A stretch of 64,000 bases of DNA from Ischnura elegans (GCF_921293095.1 NC_060257.1:54038968-54102967), one strand, 5' to 3'; positions 33,530-44,416 are shown, counted from the first letter of the stretch. Numbers and translations: made by a program. Notes: generated from the letters alone by a model not told the origin.

Positions 33530-34373
33530 AATAGTTTCCTTCATCAAAGAAAACGAAAGGCATTGATTGCAATTCGTTACCCACCATTAGTGTATTCATA
33601 ATATACAAATTGTTTGGTTTTAGAATTCTCAGTTTAGACGAATTTTAATGGTTAATTTTAACCTCATTTGAAAATGGCAAGATTGGTGCACATGCGATGC
33701 CACTCCACGTGCTAATCCCACGGGCTAATTTTTGGGATAGGTAAATCCTTAATATTACCTTCTTACAATGATCTAATATTTATCGAGAAATACAAGGATA
33801 CGTGGGAAGTATTCTTCAGCGTAAAGTAGAAGAAAATTTAAATTTTCAGAAATAGAAATTCGAAGCTTATTAGCGATTGGGCAATGCTTTTTCTCTAGTC
33901 ACATCACAGGGACCTAGATTCTATACGGGTAGATAGGAGATTTAAATCGTATGAGATTACTAATGTATGCATGTGGCACTGAGCTCAGGGAAACATTTCT
34001 TAATATTCACTTATTAAAATTGCCTAAGGTCGGAAAGTTGCCTTCGTTTGACAGTGCATTAATAATCCTTATTTAAGCCAAGCGCTACCTGCTAGAAGGG
34101 TACTCTGCTACCTGCTAGCAGCCTGCATCGTAGCGGCGCTCAAAGCCTCGCACCAAGGACGGCGGCAGCTGGAACCATAATGACTTCACACGGGCTTTTC
34201 CCAGCATTCCTACCTAGCCGTCGCGTTTTCTCGCGCTTGAAAATTTTCACTTTTCAATCAATCGCGAAAAATAGATATCGTCATTTAAAAAAATCTATAA
34301 AGCGTGAAATACGTACTCCAGGAGTAATAATCTTTCGATTTAGGAAATAAAAAAATAGGAAACCACTCTATTG
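33530..34373 (-). mobile_element. ~670-bp TIR element, copy 4, carrying extra intron sequence
   Basis: The ends 'atagtttccttcatc' and 'taggaaaccactctatt' and the interior match the other copies. About 165 bp at 33714-33880 is foreign to the family and resembles the nearby intron at 32573-32732: 'gggataggtaaatcc' against 'gggataggataatcc', then 'aaatacaaggatacg' in both. Confidence 0.8.
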
Positions 34374-34574
34374 GAGAGCAATAAACCCTCCTATCATCGA
34401 CGCTCAATCTAGCAGAGTACGGTCACAATCACACAAGGTATAGTGAAAAAACTTGACGTGGCAGGAGAAAACTAACCACAGTTTTGAAATCAGCATGGCT
34501 ATTTTAGCATAGAGCAGCTCAATAATTAAAGTCAACAGAAAATGTGTTTTAAAAAATTGCTACCCTGTGTTCTC

Positions 34575-35203
34575 ATTCCTTTACGTCAACGTAACGGTCT
34601 TGAACCGCTAACTTCTTCCCGGGCACTCAAAAAATTAAAAAAATATTAAAAGATCTGTACCCTATCATCAGCAAAAACAAAATCACGGCTGCTCTTCTTC
34701 CATCCTGCCCCTCCATTGCCTACAGAAGAGCACCTAACTTAGGTAATATTTTAAAATCCACCCGCCCCCTCCTACGGCACGCTCTGCCCCCACCTTCCTC
34801 CCTGACTCCATGCAACCGCCCCCGGTGCAAGTGCTGCCCCCTGTTACGCCCCACCACTTCACCTGTCATCAATAGATCCTCCTCCACACCGTCTTGCACT
34901 TCCTTCAACGTTGTATACAGGCTATTTTGTAATTTTTGCCCCGCGTACTACATAGGAGAATGTACCACACCCATATCCATCCGTATGAATAACCACAGGC
35001 ACTCCTGCAAAACTCCCCCCTTTCATGAACCCATCCCCATTCACACATCCTCACACAACAGTACCTTCGACCAATGTTTTTCCCTAACCTTCATTGAAGT
35101 CTTGCCAGAGAGGGCAACTATCATCGAGGTGAGGACGAGGGAAATGGCCCACATCTGGGTTGAAAAGGCGTTTGAAACGCCCGGGCTAAACATCGCCCAT
35201 TAA
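34575..35203 (+). pseudogene. Penelope-like element remnant: RT C-terminus and GIY-YIG endonuclease
   Basis: Upstream of a frameshift near 34640, IPLRQRNGLEPLTSSR is readable. From 34604 to the TAA at 35201 the frame is open: LKDLYPIISKNK, then PSIAYRRAPNLGNILKSTRP, then TPCNRPRCKCCPLL, then FNVVYRLFCNFCPAYYIGEC, then RMNNHRHSCK, then a C-terminus ending ETPGLNIAH. The YRRAPNLGN block, the Cys cluster and VVYRLxCNxC-AYYIGE-xxRMNNHR are the hallmark order of Penelope-like retroelements, in which a GIY-YIG nuclease follows the reverse transcriptase. The usual YIGET is YIGEC here. The 5' part is lost. Confidence 0.88.
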
Positions 35204-35311
35204 AAGCCAAAAAAAACCCTACCCTCCCTTTCCCCCTCTCCCCTTCCCCTTCTTCCACCCCTACTACCTCACCAAGGAGGGCGACTGGAGGAACTTACCC
35301 TGCCTGCAGCA

Positions 35312-35375
35312 GTTCACCTTCAGCACTGAAGATAGCGGATCAATCCGCTGAAACGTCTGAACGTTTTTTTTGTGA
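35312..35375 (+). ncRNA. Hammerhead-ribozyme-like core downstream of the Penelope-like ORF
   Basis: CTGAAGA (35326-35332) fits the CUGANGA box. It is followed by a 6-bp hairpin, agcgga-tcaa-tccgct (35334-35349), then GAAA (35350-35353). Then a self-complementary ACGT-CTGA-ACGT (35353-35364) makes stem III, ending in a GUU cleavage triplet. One extra U lies before stem II. Stem I is weak: only 'ttcac' (35313-35317) can pair with 'gtgag' downstream. Hammerheads are known in the terminal repeats of Penelope-like elements, which fits the position. Activity is uncertain. Confidence 0.5.
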
Positions 35376-35692
35376 GTGTCCCTTTTTTTTGCGTGTGTCT
35401 ATGTTTTTAGTAGTACAATTTTTGTTCGTTCGCCTCGATCGGCCACATACTTATATATATATATATTTTTTTTTTTGAACGTTCATTCAGAAATCGTCTA
35501 TAGTAATAACTCTTGCGCCTAGCAAAAACTTGAGGGAATAAAAGAAAAATCGTTTGACCTGGACGTGATGCATTTCTGCAGTTAGCGATTAATATAGGCA
35601 AAAGAGCTAAAATTTACGCCACACCGTCGAAGTTACTTTCCATTTGATTAGATTTTTAAGGCAAATTCTATTTCTTCCCAAATGATTTCTAG

Positions 35693-35778
35693 GGCGCGTA
35701 CCCAAAATCCATCGTCCACGATACCAGGGAAGGATCGTGGGAGGTGATACAGCAAACATCGAAGATTATCCATACCAG
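35693..35778 (+). CDS. Serine protease exon 2 (propeptide and IVGG)
   Basis: Starting with two bases that complete Gly, the exon reads RVPKIHRPRYQG, then RIVGGDTANIEDYPYQ. R|IVGG is the canonical zymogen activation site, so cleavage after Arg would be done by a trypsin-like enzyme. The propeptide of about a dozen basic residues is short. The IEDYPYQ block starts the N-terminal beta-barrel. The donor GTGAGT is in phase 0. Confidence 0.92.
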
Positions 35779-37554
35779 GTGAGTTTGTCTCCTACGCGTT
35801 ATTGACAAGGTCGATAAAAATCACGATATTTTCAATAAAATCCTTTATAAATGTTTATTAGCGAGGTTATTTTTACATTAGGACTGTAAAGAGAAATAAT
35901 TGGATTAACTTTGACGTCCTAATAATTTTGCTGAATTATTTGGAAATACGATTTTTCAGCAACAATATATAAGCCTGGTAATTTAAGTAAATGTTATCCA
36001 CTATCAAATTGGAAATGACTCTTTGCTAGTACCACCACTGAAATTTAGTTGTATCAGCGGGAAGTGCCAACGTAAATTTAAGAATTTCTTAGCACTTTAT
36101 CAAAATATTCCATAGTAAGTTAATTTTTTGTTTGATTAAAAATGCATTAATTAAGTTCTTAATAATATTCTTTTGCGTTAAATAAAGGATAAAACAAAAT
36201 GTATTAACTGTTTATGATTATAAACATTGTCTACCCTAGAGCCAATTTATCAAGGTTAATTTAAAAATTATTTTCAATTAAAATTAGACTCACTTGAATT
36301 GCTATAACCACGAATTGATACTTTTTTCAAAAGGTTCCTTGGTTAGTTAACTTTTACGTATACCATTTCCTTTTTTAAATTCATCAGCACGGGTTTTGAT
36401 TGTAATGAATGTATTAAAACTACGTAGCGACCGCCGCGAATTAGATTCTAGAGAGCGGTTAGAAATTTAAATAAATATTAACCAGGAAAACTCTCAAAAA
36501 CGAATATCCCTACCTATATTGTTCCCCTATTCTGGCATCCGTTTCAAAATTCATACCTTCCTCGAAGCGCGCAGCTAGCAAATAAGATTTGGGGGTGTTT
36601 TAGGAGCAACTAATACTGGGGGGTACGGAATACGAGAGGTGTGGGTGCCCTTTCCCAGAAAATTTTTAAGATAAATGGTTCAAACTGGTGAGTTTTACGG
36701 CTTTCTAAAATGGATTTCATTTAAGTAAAATGGATTAAATTTTAAAAATTCTCTTAGTTCTGGTGGGGGGTTTTACCCCCCAAAACCCTCCTTCGCTACG
36801 CCACTGCCTTTCTCAGCTAGGTAATTACGTTACAATGATATGATAAATGCATAATAATTTACGTCGGTTGATGGTGATTACTCAGCGAAACCCGGGTGAC
36901 TTCATGTAAAAAATAGGGGTATAAATAAAAATTTACTAACCAAGAAACCTAATAATGGAATACCAAACACTTAAAAATGAGTTGGTGAATTTGATCAAAA
37001 AAACAGTTGAACTATTACTGGTTAATTTATTGATTATAATTGACGTTTTCAATGTCATCATTTTTATCACTAAAGTACAGTTACAAGTCAAACATTCGGT
37101 CGGGTGGTAACATAGATACAATTAAATAAAAAGGACATAAACATGGAATACTATATAAAATTTAATCGAAACATAGTCACATATACAAAATGAAAAGACC
37201 CTTACACACAACCTTATTTAGCTTAATCATACAGAACTTTAGATTTCGCGGGAAGGGTTCCTTAACTAATTAAAACTACCTTATGAAGACCGTCCCAATC
37301 CCCTAATGTGGCTAAGGGTGTAAATAAATTTGACAAAGTTATTTAAATATACTTGAAATGCGATGATAGATTATTTTTATCGTAATATAGATAAAGGATA
37401 AGGACCGAAAGCAGTCTGAAAAGAAAGTTTAACATTGAATTACCTTAAAATAGACTGGTAGGATGTAGCCATACGGCCACGGAGGACGGATATAGGTTAA
37501 ATGAAAAATATATCAGATCGTTCCAAATGAAAAACACATGGAAATTCTTTACAG
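35779..37554 (+). other. Protease intron 2
   Basis: The intron contains a hAT-type MITE at 36564-36806. The rest is AT-rich, with no recognised element. Confidence 0.8.
36564..36806. mobile_element. hAT-type MITE, 8-bp duplication CCTTYCTC
   Basis: The flanks are 'ccttcctc' (36556-36563) and 'cctttctc' (36807-36814). The right end is 'ccttcgctacgccactg' and the left end 'gcgcagctagc'. It is related, in opposite orientation, to the element at 24274-24614 through 'ggagcaactaatactggggg'. Confidence 0.7.
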
Positions 37555-37643
37555 CTTGTCCTTCGCCGTGGTGGATACTTCGAGTGTGGAGCATCTATTG
37601 TCAGTGAGACCATGGCCATCACTGCTGCCCACTGTACCGACGG
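37555..37643 (+). CDS. Serine protease exon 3 (catalytic His)
   Basis: The exon encodes LVLRRGGYFECGASIVSETM and AITAAHCTDG. TAAHC carries the catalytic His57, and the Cys of FECGASI forms the conserved Cys42-Cys58 bridge with it. It ends two bases into a Gly codon, before GTAAGT. The next exon must therefore start with one base, which both candidate acceptors near 40041 and 40086 allow. Confidence 0.93.
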
Positions 37644-37721
37644 GTAAGTGGTATGGAAAAGTTTTCAAAACAAATAAGCAAATTCAATTCATAGAATCTT
37701 CCCATAAATGCGATAAGGTAT

Positions 37722-38660
37722 GGTAGTTGAAGGAAGCGACCGACAGCTAAGGTCATTAGCGCCATGAGTGAGGTGTATGGATGGAAGGGTGGAGAGAAAC
37801 CCGGCGTTGGCATTAGGGTACTCGCATAGGGAGGAGGTAAGAGGTGGGGTTAGAGGTAGAGCCCGCGGTACCTCGAGGTAACACAAATGCATTGTGAGTT
37901 ACGGGCGCGCGCATAGTGAGCAGGTCGAGGTAGAGGTGCACCTCGCGGCTAACCAGGAGGTTGTGCTAGACCGCTTTCATAGAAAAACGAGTTTGTCTTT
38001 TCGAACGATGTGTCACGAGGTATATCGGGAGGCTTCTCCGTGATTGGTGCATTCAATGCCCGTTTCGTGTGACATCCTCGTGTATTCCTGAAATTTGTCT
38101 GGGTCTAGTTGCAAGTACAGATGGTGAAATTCTCCTAGATCTTATCGCACTAGATTTATGGGATGATCAATGAATTCGCGATTACTTAACGTACCAATGA
38201 GCCTCCACTTACATGCTGACGACATCGTCACTATCACCACTACTATCGCTTAATATTGTGAAACTGTTACAACAAACCAAGTAACCGTTACACCTGATGC
38301 CACACACTGGAATACTGGCTCGTGGTCGAGGCTGTGGGAAAGCTGCGTGCGTACACCTCTTTACTAGGCGATACAACCTCTAGCTCCACCTCAATCTCCA
38401 TTTCTACCTCTATCCCCACCTCCAACTCTACCTCCTCACTATGCGAGTACCCTTAGCCTGATCTTAGCAAAAGGCGCATATTCCATAAGGCTTAACGCCC
38501 CATCCGACGGACGGAGTGTTTCGCTTGAAACGTCCTCCACACAAAATTCAAGCAGGGATCGGGCAGTCTCTGAAAAAAATCTGCCACCGCCGGGATTGGA
38601 ACCTTAGATCACGGGATGGAAAGTCAATACTCTGGCAAACCACACCAACCCGATCCCCGA
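37722..38660 (-). repeat. tRNA-related SINE split by a Harbinger-type MITE
   Basis: Its left part ends at 37815 and its right part resumes at 38453. Both match the SINE at 32995-33285 ('ggtcattagcgccatgagtg', 'cgccccatccgacggacgg', 'accaacccgatcccc'). The split falls exactly on the TTA duplicated by the insertion. Confidence 0.8.
37816..38452. mobile_element. PIF/Harbinger-type MITE inside a SINE
   Basis: The ends 'gggtactcgcatagggagga' and 'tcctcactatgcgagtaccc' are inverted. TTA stands on both sides (37813-37815, 38453-38455), and removing the element restores the SINE sequence. A 3-bp TTA duplication points to PIF/Harbinger. The sub-terminal regions are rich in 'gaggtagaggt' and its complement. 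Confidence 0.8.
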
Positions 38661-38830
38661 ATCCCCATAAAACCGTCCACTGAATTTCGTATCGGCAGAA
38701 AAAAATAGATCTATAAACATCTTCTTGGAAAGGGACAATGAGGGGCTGGGTTTGGGAACTGGGGGTAACCTCCCTCAGTAGTCAGAGTCCGGGAGACCAA
38801 CAAAGTTTTGAGAATTTCGAGGCTTGCAAC

Positions 38831-39774
38831 CAGGGGTGGCAAATGAAACTAAACGAAAGTCAAAACCAGTAAAATTTCAATAGTTTCGTTCCCAGGAACG
38901 TAGTGCAGAAACGAAACGAAATGGATTTAAAACCGGGGAGCCAAACTCAGGTTCGAAACGAAATCGGAGTCAAAACTAACTCGGGTCGAAACGAAACTAA
39001 AACTCTGCGACGAAACGAAACTTAGATAATGTTTCGCACTGAAGGGACCACGTGCTTTACCTTCGAACGGTTGAATTTCGACCCACACAGAGTACGAAGT
39101 TTGGTTGAATGAAGTAGAGGTTTGGCCTACCGCCATTAGGTGCATGGGCACTCATATTTTTACCACCAACAGGAGAACGATGAACACAAACTGGCCATTC
39201 GAATAGAATCAACTGATGTGGGCGTTACTTGGTGGAACGATGAAATATTCATGGTGAAACAAAAACACAGTACTATTCCACAAAATATATTTAAGCTGTC
39301 TACTAGTTTCAACGTTTACACCGTCATTATCAAGACTAACTGATCACCAGGTCACCAAGATTCACCAACACCAGTTAGTCTTGATAATGACGGTGTAAAC
39401 GTTGAAACTAGCAGACAGCTTAAATATATTTTGTGGAATAGTACTGTGTTTTTGTTTCACCATGAATGGCCATTCGAATTTTAAGCTCTATGTTTTAACA
39501 TCTCCACACGCATGTCAAATGTAATTGGTTGAAACTATTCTCTCTTATCCCCCTACACTCAACTTCTGAGATCGAAACTTAAGTATGAGCAGCTTAGTAT
39601 GAGTTTCGATTAATTTAGTTTCGTTCCCGGGAGTAAAGTTTCGTCCCGGGTCAAAACTAAACTCCTTGTTGATTTTAATTTCGTGCGGGAACGAAACTAA
39701 ACCCAAAACTGGTATTTTCGTTTCCCTCCGTGTCGAAACAACACATTTTCGTTTCGTTTCACTTGCCATCCCTG
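38831..39774. mobile_element. hAT-type element with GAAACGAAA-rich interior
   Basis: The ends 'caggggtggcaaatgaaact' and 'gtttcacttgccatccctg' are inverted. The flanks 'cttgcaac' (38823-38830) and 'cttgtaac' (39775-39782) form an 8-bp duplication with one mismatch. The interior repeats 'gaaacgaaac' motifs on one side and the complement on the other. A second retroelement is nested at 39205-39467. Confidence 0.75.
39205..39467 (-). mobile_element. Inverted-dimer retroelement end (Penelope-like), copy D, nested in a hAT
   Basis: The stretch 39247-39467 is a palindrome with a short spacer around 39340-39372. Its tail lies on the left (39205-39246) and, read on the minus strand, contains 'cgttccaccaagtaacgcc', matching the tail of copy E. 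The 12-bp direct repeat 'ggccattcgaat' (39193-39204 and 39468-39479) is the target duplication. The core is 'cttgataatgacggtgtaaa' followed by 'cgttgaaac'. Confidence 0.7.
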
Positions 39775-40086
39775 CTTGTAACATAACATAGGGTTGTGTC
39801 ATTACTAATTTTCCACAGAATGCAGTTTTTAAAACAAACATTCCTGTACAATTTTAGTTATTTTACCCCATGGTAAGTTTCTGTAATGGTTTACTTTTTC
39901 ATACCTTATAGTAAATAAGGTATAATTGGGGGTGTCCACCGAAATTCACATTCATGACGACGCGATTTATCAATTTCATAACTTTTCAATGCTATTCCTC
40001 GAAATTACAAACATTTCACTGCAAAATATTGGAAAAAAAAGTGGATCGCATTGCACTCATCACCGGGCCGCGGACATTTTTGAAAG

Positions 40087-40365
40087 CCGATTAAACTGCG
40101 ACCGAAGTGGCGACAGAAATCAAATTATTGAACATCCCTCGTATTATGATAATAATNNNNNNNNNNNNNNNNNNNNNNNNNNNNNNNNNNNNNNNNNNNN
40201 NNNNNNNNNNNNNNNNNNNNNNNNNNNNNNNNNNNNNNNNNNNNNNNNNNNNNNNNNNNNNNNNNNNNNNNNNNNNNNNNNNNNNNNNNNNNNNNNNNNN
40301 NNNNNNNNNNNNNNNNNNNNNNNNNNNNNNNNNNNNNNNNNNNNNNNNNNNNNNNNCTACTCAAG
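40087..40365 (+). CDS. Serine protease exon 4, interrupted by an assembly gap (catalytic Asp region)
   Basis: Left of the gap, 40124-40156 reads IIEHPSYYDNN. This is the conserved strand that in S1A proteases comes a few residues before the catalytic Asp102 (DIALLK). Right of the gap, 40357-40365 reads LLK and is followed by a GTAATT donor in phase 0, which fits the VSTPF start of exon 5. The catalytic Asp itself lies within the Ns. The 5' border is unsure: acceptors at 40041 and 40086 both keep phase, but neither has a strong pyrimidine tract, and the expected VRAG-like strand is not obvious. Confidence 0.65.
40157..40356. other. Assembly gap (200 N)
   Basis: Exactly 200 N, a common placeholder length. 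In related proteases only about seven codons separate the two exon pieces, so the true missing sequence could be about 20 nt if the exon is uninterrupted. Confidence 0.95.
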
Positions 40366-40501
40366 GTAATTTTTTGCTCTTCTATAGCTATATGTGCATA
40401 AGATAAATTATTAAAATATGTTACTATAAGACCACTAATTTTTTGTTTATTATGCTTTTTGTTAGTTGTATTTGCATATTAAATAATAGTGTTTTAGTAT
40501 A

Positions 40502-40704
40502 CATAGATGAATCTAGGGGGGGGGGGGCACGTGCCCCGCTTCCTGACCCTTAAAAAATATGCAAGATTTTTAATACGGTCCCATTATCATTGCGTTCATT
40601 TTGTATTACGAAGTACACTTGTGCCCCCCCAGAACAAAATCATGGATATAACCTTCCTTCCCCCCCCCCCCCCCCCCCAGAAAGAAATCCTGGATCCGCC
40701 CCTG
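40502..40704. mobile_element. hAT-type MITE, GGATCCAGG family, second copy
   Basis: It shares end and interior sequence with the copy at 17669-17860 ('ggtcccattatcatt', 'agaaagaaatcctggatccg'). The flanks 'ttagtata' (40494-40501) and 'ttagtaca' (40705-40712) make an 8-bp duplication with one mismatch. A run of more than 15 C is present near 40660-40679. Confidence 0.8.
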
Positions 40705-41292
40705 TTAGTACAAACTGCTATTTTATACTTTAAAACGCATGCTGACGAATTTTTGTTAAATAATTTCCTGAATAATTTTTAAAACTTAAATATTTAAGTG
40801 CAAAGATTTTCGAAATTTTAATAATTTTATCGTGAATATTTTGGATATTGCATTAATTTATATTTAATTTTATTTTATTAATGTATATTTCAATGTATTA
40901 GGGTATTAGTTTATATTCGTACAAAAGCGTTTCTGAGTTGATTTGGTGGAAGTACAATATATCCATGGTGAAGATCACAATTGATAATTTTCCACATTTT
41001 TAAATGAAACACTCAACAACCGACCATGATTTCAACATGTAGCGTCATTTTCACTTTGAAATGACAGTATGTGATGAATCCATGGTACGTTGTTGAGTTT
41101 TGGAGTTAAAAAGTGTGGAAATTACCATTTGTGTTCTTTCATCATGAGTTAACTTATGTTGTTGTAATTTTGAATATTTTATAAATTTATGAATAATTTT
41201 TTCATTATATTAACACAAATTTTTTTCTTTTTCTTTCTCAAGGGGTACAGCCTCAGAGCCATTAATAAATCTCATTTCATTTCATATTACAG

Positions 41293-41400
41293 GTCTCAAC
41301 GCCTTTTGTCTTCAGTAGTACAGTGTCTCCTATTGCATTGCCTGCAGAAGGAGAGGAGCTGGATGTTGGGACAATGGTGGTGATAAGTGGATGGGGTGAC
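41293..41400 (+). CDS. Serine protease exon 5
   Basis: The exon encodes VSTPFVFSSTVSPIALPAEG, then EELDVGTMVVISGWGD. The PIALP block and the ISGWGD strand are standard in trypsins and chymotrypsins (residues about 108-142). Phase 0 at both ends, acceptor TATTACAG and donor GTAAGG. It follows directly from the LLK end of exon 4. Confidence 0.95.
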
Positions 41401-41651
41401 GTAAGGGTATGTGCACAAGTGCAGTCTGGTCAGGTTGGCTGGAGGCTGATCACTTACGCCCCCCTCAATACTCCCATCTTTCATGAAGCATATATAAAAA
41501 AGTTTTATAAAAAAACACTCAGATTACTTGAACTGAAGGTTTTCTTTTTGCTATTATAAAATTTAAAATTTTTATCGGTTCGTTTATTTATAACATACTC
41601 AGTGTAAAAATATCATATAAAAAATAAATAAAATGAAGGTATCTGAAGAAT

Positions 41652-41898
41652 CAATGGGGTAGCGAGGGGGGGGGGGCTGAGGGGTCAGGGTCCACCTCCA
41701 TAATACAGAAACGCAATTATTTTCTCTCATAAAAGAACAAAATAATGAAAAATCATTAATTTACAAAATATTTCTTGAACAAATAAAGTTTTTTGGATAG
41801 TGAAAAATGTTAAAATTAGTTTGAAACCCATTACTTAGTGTACTATTTTCCAAAAGTTTTCCCCCCTCACCTGAACGAAATCCCTGGCTATGCCACTG
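41652..41898. mobile_element. hAT-type MITE in protease intron 5
   Basis: The left end 'caatggggtagcgagggg' and the right end 'tccctggctatgccactg' are imperfect inverted repeats. The flanks 'tgaagaat' (41644-41651) and 'agaagaat' (41899-41906) form an 8-bp duplication with one mismatch. Interior blocks also occur in the fold-back arm at 15960-16080. Confidence 0.7.
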
Positions 41899-42606
41899 AG
41901 AAGAATAAAGGTAATCGTGATGCTATTATGAAATGGTTATTCGAATAGATTATTTTTGTGGTTTTCTTAGATTTCAGTGCATTCTCAGGGAACAAATTCA
42001 CTAAATAGATAATAGAAACATAATTCATTGTTAAACTTTATAAGCTGTTAAGTTCTCACCTTAGAAAATATTTTTTCTTACAAAATTGCTATTTTTTATT
42101 GACTTTTATTTAGTTTTCATGAGTCAGAATAGCATCCAAAATCCCCCAATCACCCCAGACCACTCCTGAATCTGTGTATTTCTAAGTTTCAGTGTACTGT
42201 GCTCTGAGAAAGCCTTACTTATATGTACTTCTGAGTTCCTATCCTCTAAAGGTACCCCTAATTATAATAACTATTTCTGTTCCATGGCAAACCACCATAG
42301 AAAAATTAAATAAGTTTTCATCATTAGTTTAAAGTTTGATTAAAAAATTACAATATATTTTTCAAGCATTAGTATTTTCAATGGTTGTTCGTAATTTGAA
42401 CCCATGAATGCCAAATTTCAATTTGTATTTTCAGAAAACAAATATTTTGACAAATTCAAGATTTTAAAACTTTAAATGAAGGTAAATTTTGATGAGGGTT
42501 GGTACCATTACAATTTTGAAAATAATAACTTCAGTTTTTAACAATTCTTGAATGTTGTTCTATACATGCTCTCTTAAAATAATGATGAACAATTCCATTT
42601 CCTCAG

Positions 42607-42756
42607 GAAGGAGGCAATATCGCTAAATTCCTTCAGAAGGTTACAGTCCCTGTATATGACCAACATGAGTGTTTTCTGGATTACATAACCGACGGTGGGA
42701 TTACAGATCAAATGTTCTGTGCTGGAGTGAAGGAAGATGGCAAGAATTCTTGTAAC
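42607..42756 (+). CDS. Serine protease exon 6 (S1 pocket residue 189)
   Basis: The exon encodes EGGNIAKFLQKVTVPVYDQH, then ECFLDYITDGGITDQMFCAG, then VKEDGKNSCN. VTVPVYDQHEC and QMFCAGVKEDGK are typical S1A segments. In GKNSCN|GDSGG the residue six before the catalytic Ser is Asn, where trypsins have Asp189. That change removes the charge that selects Arg/Lys. Cys191 is kept. The donor is GTAAAT in phase 0. Confidence 0.95.
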
Positions 42757-42834
42757 GTAAATAGCATTTACATAATTTATATCTTCTATTGTAATAAATG
42801 ATATATTTATTTCATGGGCGTAAGCCTTAATAAC

Positions 42835-43052
42835 ATATCAATACCTTCACTGCACAAAAGCTCAGCAATTGCCTACCGAATCAAATCCGCTCATCTAGGA
42901 GCCCAATTATAATACCGTAGCAGAGAATTGGAGGTGAGCGTTTATGCTCCGGCTACTGCCAGCTGAGAGCATTCGTATTGTTGGGCTCCTCGATGAGCGG
43001 ATTTGTTTCAGTGGGCGATCATTGAGCATTTTTGCAGTGAAGGAATTGATAT
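42835..43052. mobile_element. Fold-back element in protease intron 6
   Basis: The ends 'atatcaataccttcactgca' and 'tgcagtgaaggaattgatat' are inverted. Inside, 'aatcaaatccgctcatctag' mirrors 'cgatgagcggatttg', and 'aggtgagcgtttatgctccg' is shared with 21890-21920. It belongs to the family at 21305-22030. Confidence 0.75.
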
Positions 43053-43461
43053 TACAAATAAAATGCATTGCACCATCATCCAATGGTATAAAAAATTGTT
43101 TGGAAGTTTCAGACTTTTAATCTATTTTTGTAGTCATACATATTATCAGTGTATGCACAATAGTATTTTAATTATTTTGTCAATATGGTTGCTGTGGTAG
43201 AGGCCATAAATGCATCTTAAATTCAGAATTTATATTTCTCTTAATTTTCTCTTTGACAAATGAAGATTTTCATGGTCATTATTATCCTTTCCATAATAAT
43301 CTGATCAGATTGGTCTGGTCCAATTAATTGCCATTCACCCTTTCTGATTTGAACTTGAAAAATTGTATGAAATGTCAGCATTGAAGCTTTTGGAAGCACA
43401 TAAACATGTAGGAACTAAGATATGTACTTAATTCAATAATTCTTACTTATAGAGATTTTAA

Positions 43462-43653
<192 letters not shown>

Positions 43654-43740
43654 TGGAGAGTATTGGCTGATTAGCCTATATACATGTATGACCATTAGCT
43701 ATATTTTGTAAATTTGTATGTTCTGAAAACTTTTCTTTTC

Positions 43741-43746
43741 AATAAA
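43741..43746 (+). promoter_or_regulatory. Poly(A) signal of the protease gene
   Basis: AATAAA lies 88 bp after the stop codon. A TIR element begins at 43754, so cleavage would occur at or inside the element's left end. Confidence 0.7.
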
Positions 43747-43753
43747 TCATTCA

Positions 43754-44416
43754 AATAGGGTGGTTTCCTATTTTCCTAATTGCCTAAATCGAAAGATTAT
43801 TACTCCTGGAGTACGTATTTCATGCTATTTGATTTTTAAATGATATCTATTTTTCGCAATTAAATGAAAAGTGAAAATTTTCAAACACCCTAAAATGCCA
43901 CCGCTAAGCTTGAATGCTGTGGAAACTCCGTGTGACGTCGTTCTGGTTCCCGCTACCGCAAGTGAGGTGACCTTGGGGCGAGGCTTTGAGCGCTGATACG
44001 ACGCAGGATGCTAGCAGGTAGCAGAGTACCCTGCTAGCTGGTAGCACTTGGCTTAAATAAGGATTATTAATACTCTATCAAACATAGGAAACTTTCCAAC
44101 CATAGGTTATTTTAATAGGTGATTATGAAGAGATGTTTCTCAGAGTTCCGTGCCTCATGCAAGCATTGGTAATCAAAGATGATGTAAATCTCCTGACTAC
44201 TCGTATAGCATCTGGGGTCCGTGTGACGTCGGATGGAGTGTCATCGCGTGGGCGCCAATCTGGTCTTTTTCAGATGAGGTTAAAATTGACCATTAACATT
44301 CGTCTAAACTGGGATTTCTAAAACTAAAATAATTTGTGTATTATGAATACACTAATTGTTGGTTATGAATCCCAATCAATGCATTTTGTTTTTGTTGACA
44401 AAGGAAACTATCCTAT
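43754..44416 (+). mobile_element. ~670-bp TIR element, copy 5
   Basis: The copy runs from 'aatagggtggtttccta' to 'ggaaactatcctatt'. Its counterpart at 62661-63266 sits at the same place relative to the duplicated exon, so the insertion is older than the inverted duplication. Confidence 0.85.

Larger units (their letters stand above)
32164..35692 (+). other. Protease intron 1, filled by repeats
   Basis: The intron runs from GTAAGT to TTTCTAG. It holds a SINE (32995-33285), a TIR element (33530-34373), a Penelope-like remnant (34575-35203) and a hammerhead-like core (35312-35375). The 32573-32732 stretch recurs inside the TIR element. Confidence 0.85.

Noticed and set aside
35201-35280. Host gene 3' end after the ETPGLNIAH frame
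   Set aside because: The frame is the GIY-YIG end of a Penelope-like element, not a host exon.
39926-40156. 77-codon stretch before the gap as one exon from an internal ATG
   Set aside because: Only its last ~11 residues match the protease family; the upstream part is intron or has an unresolved border.
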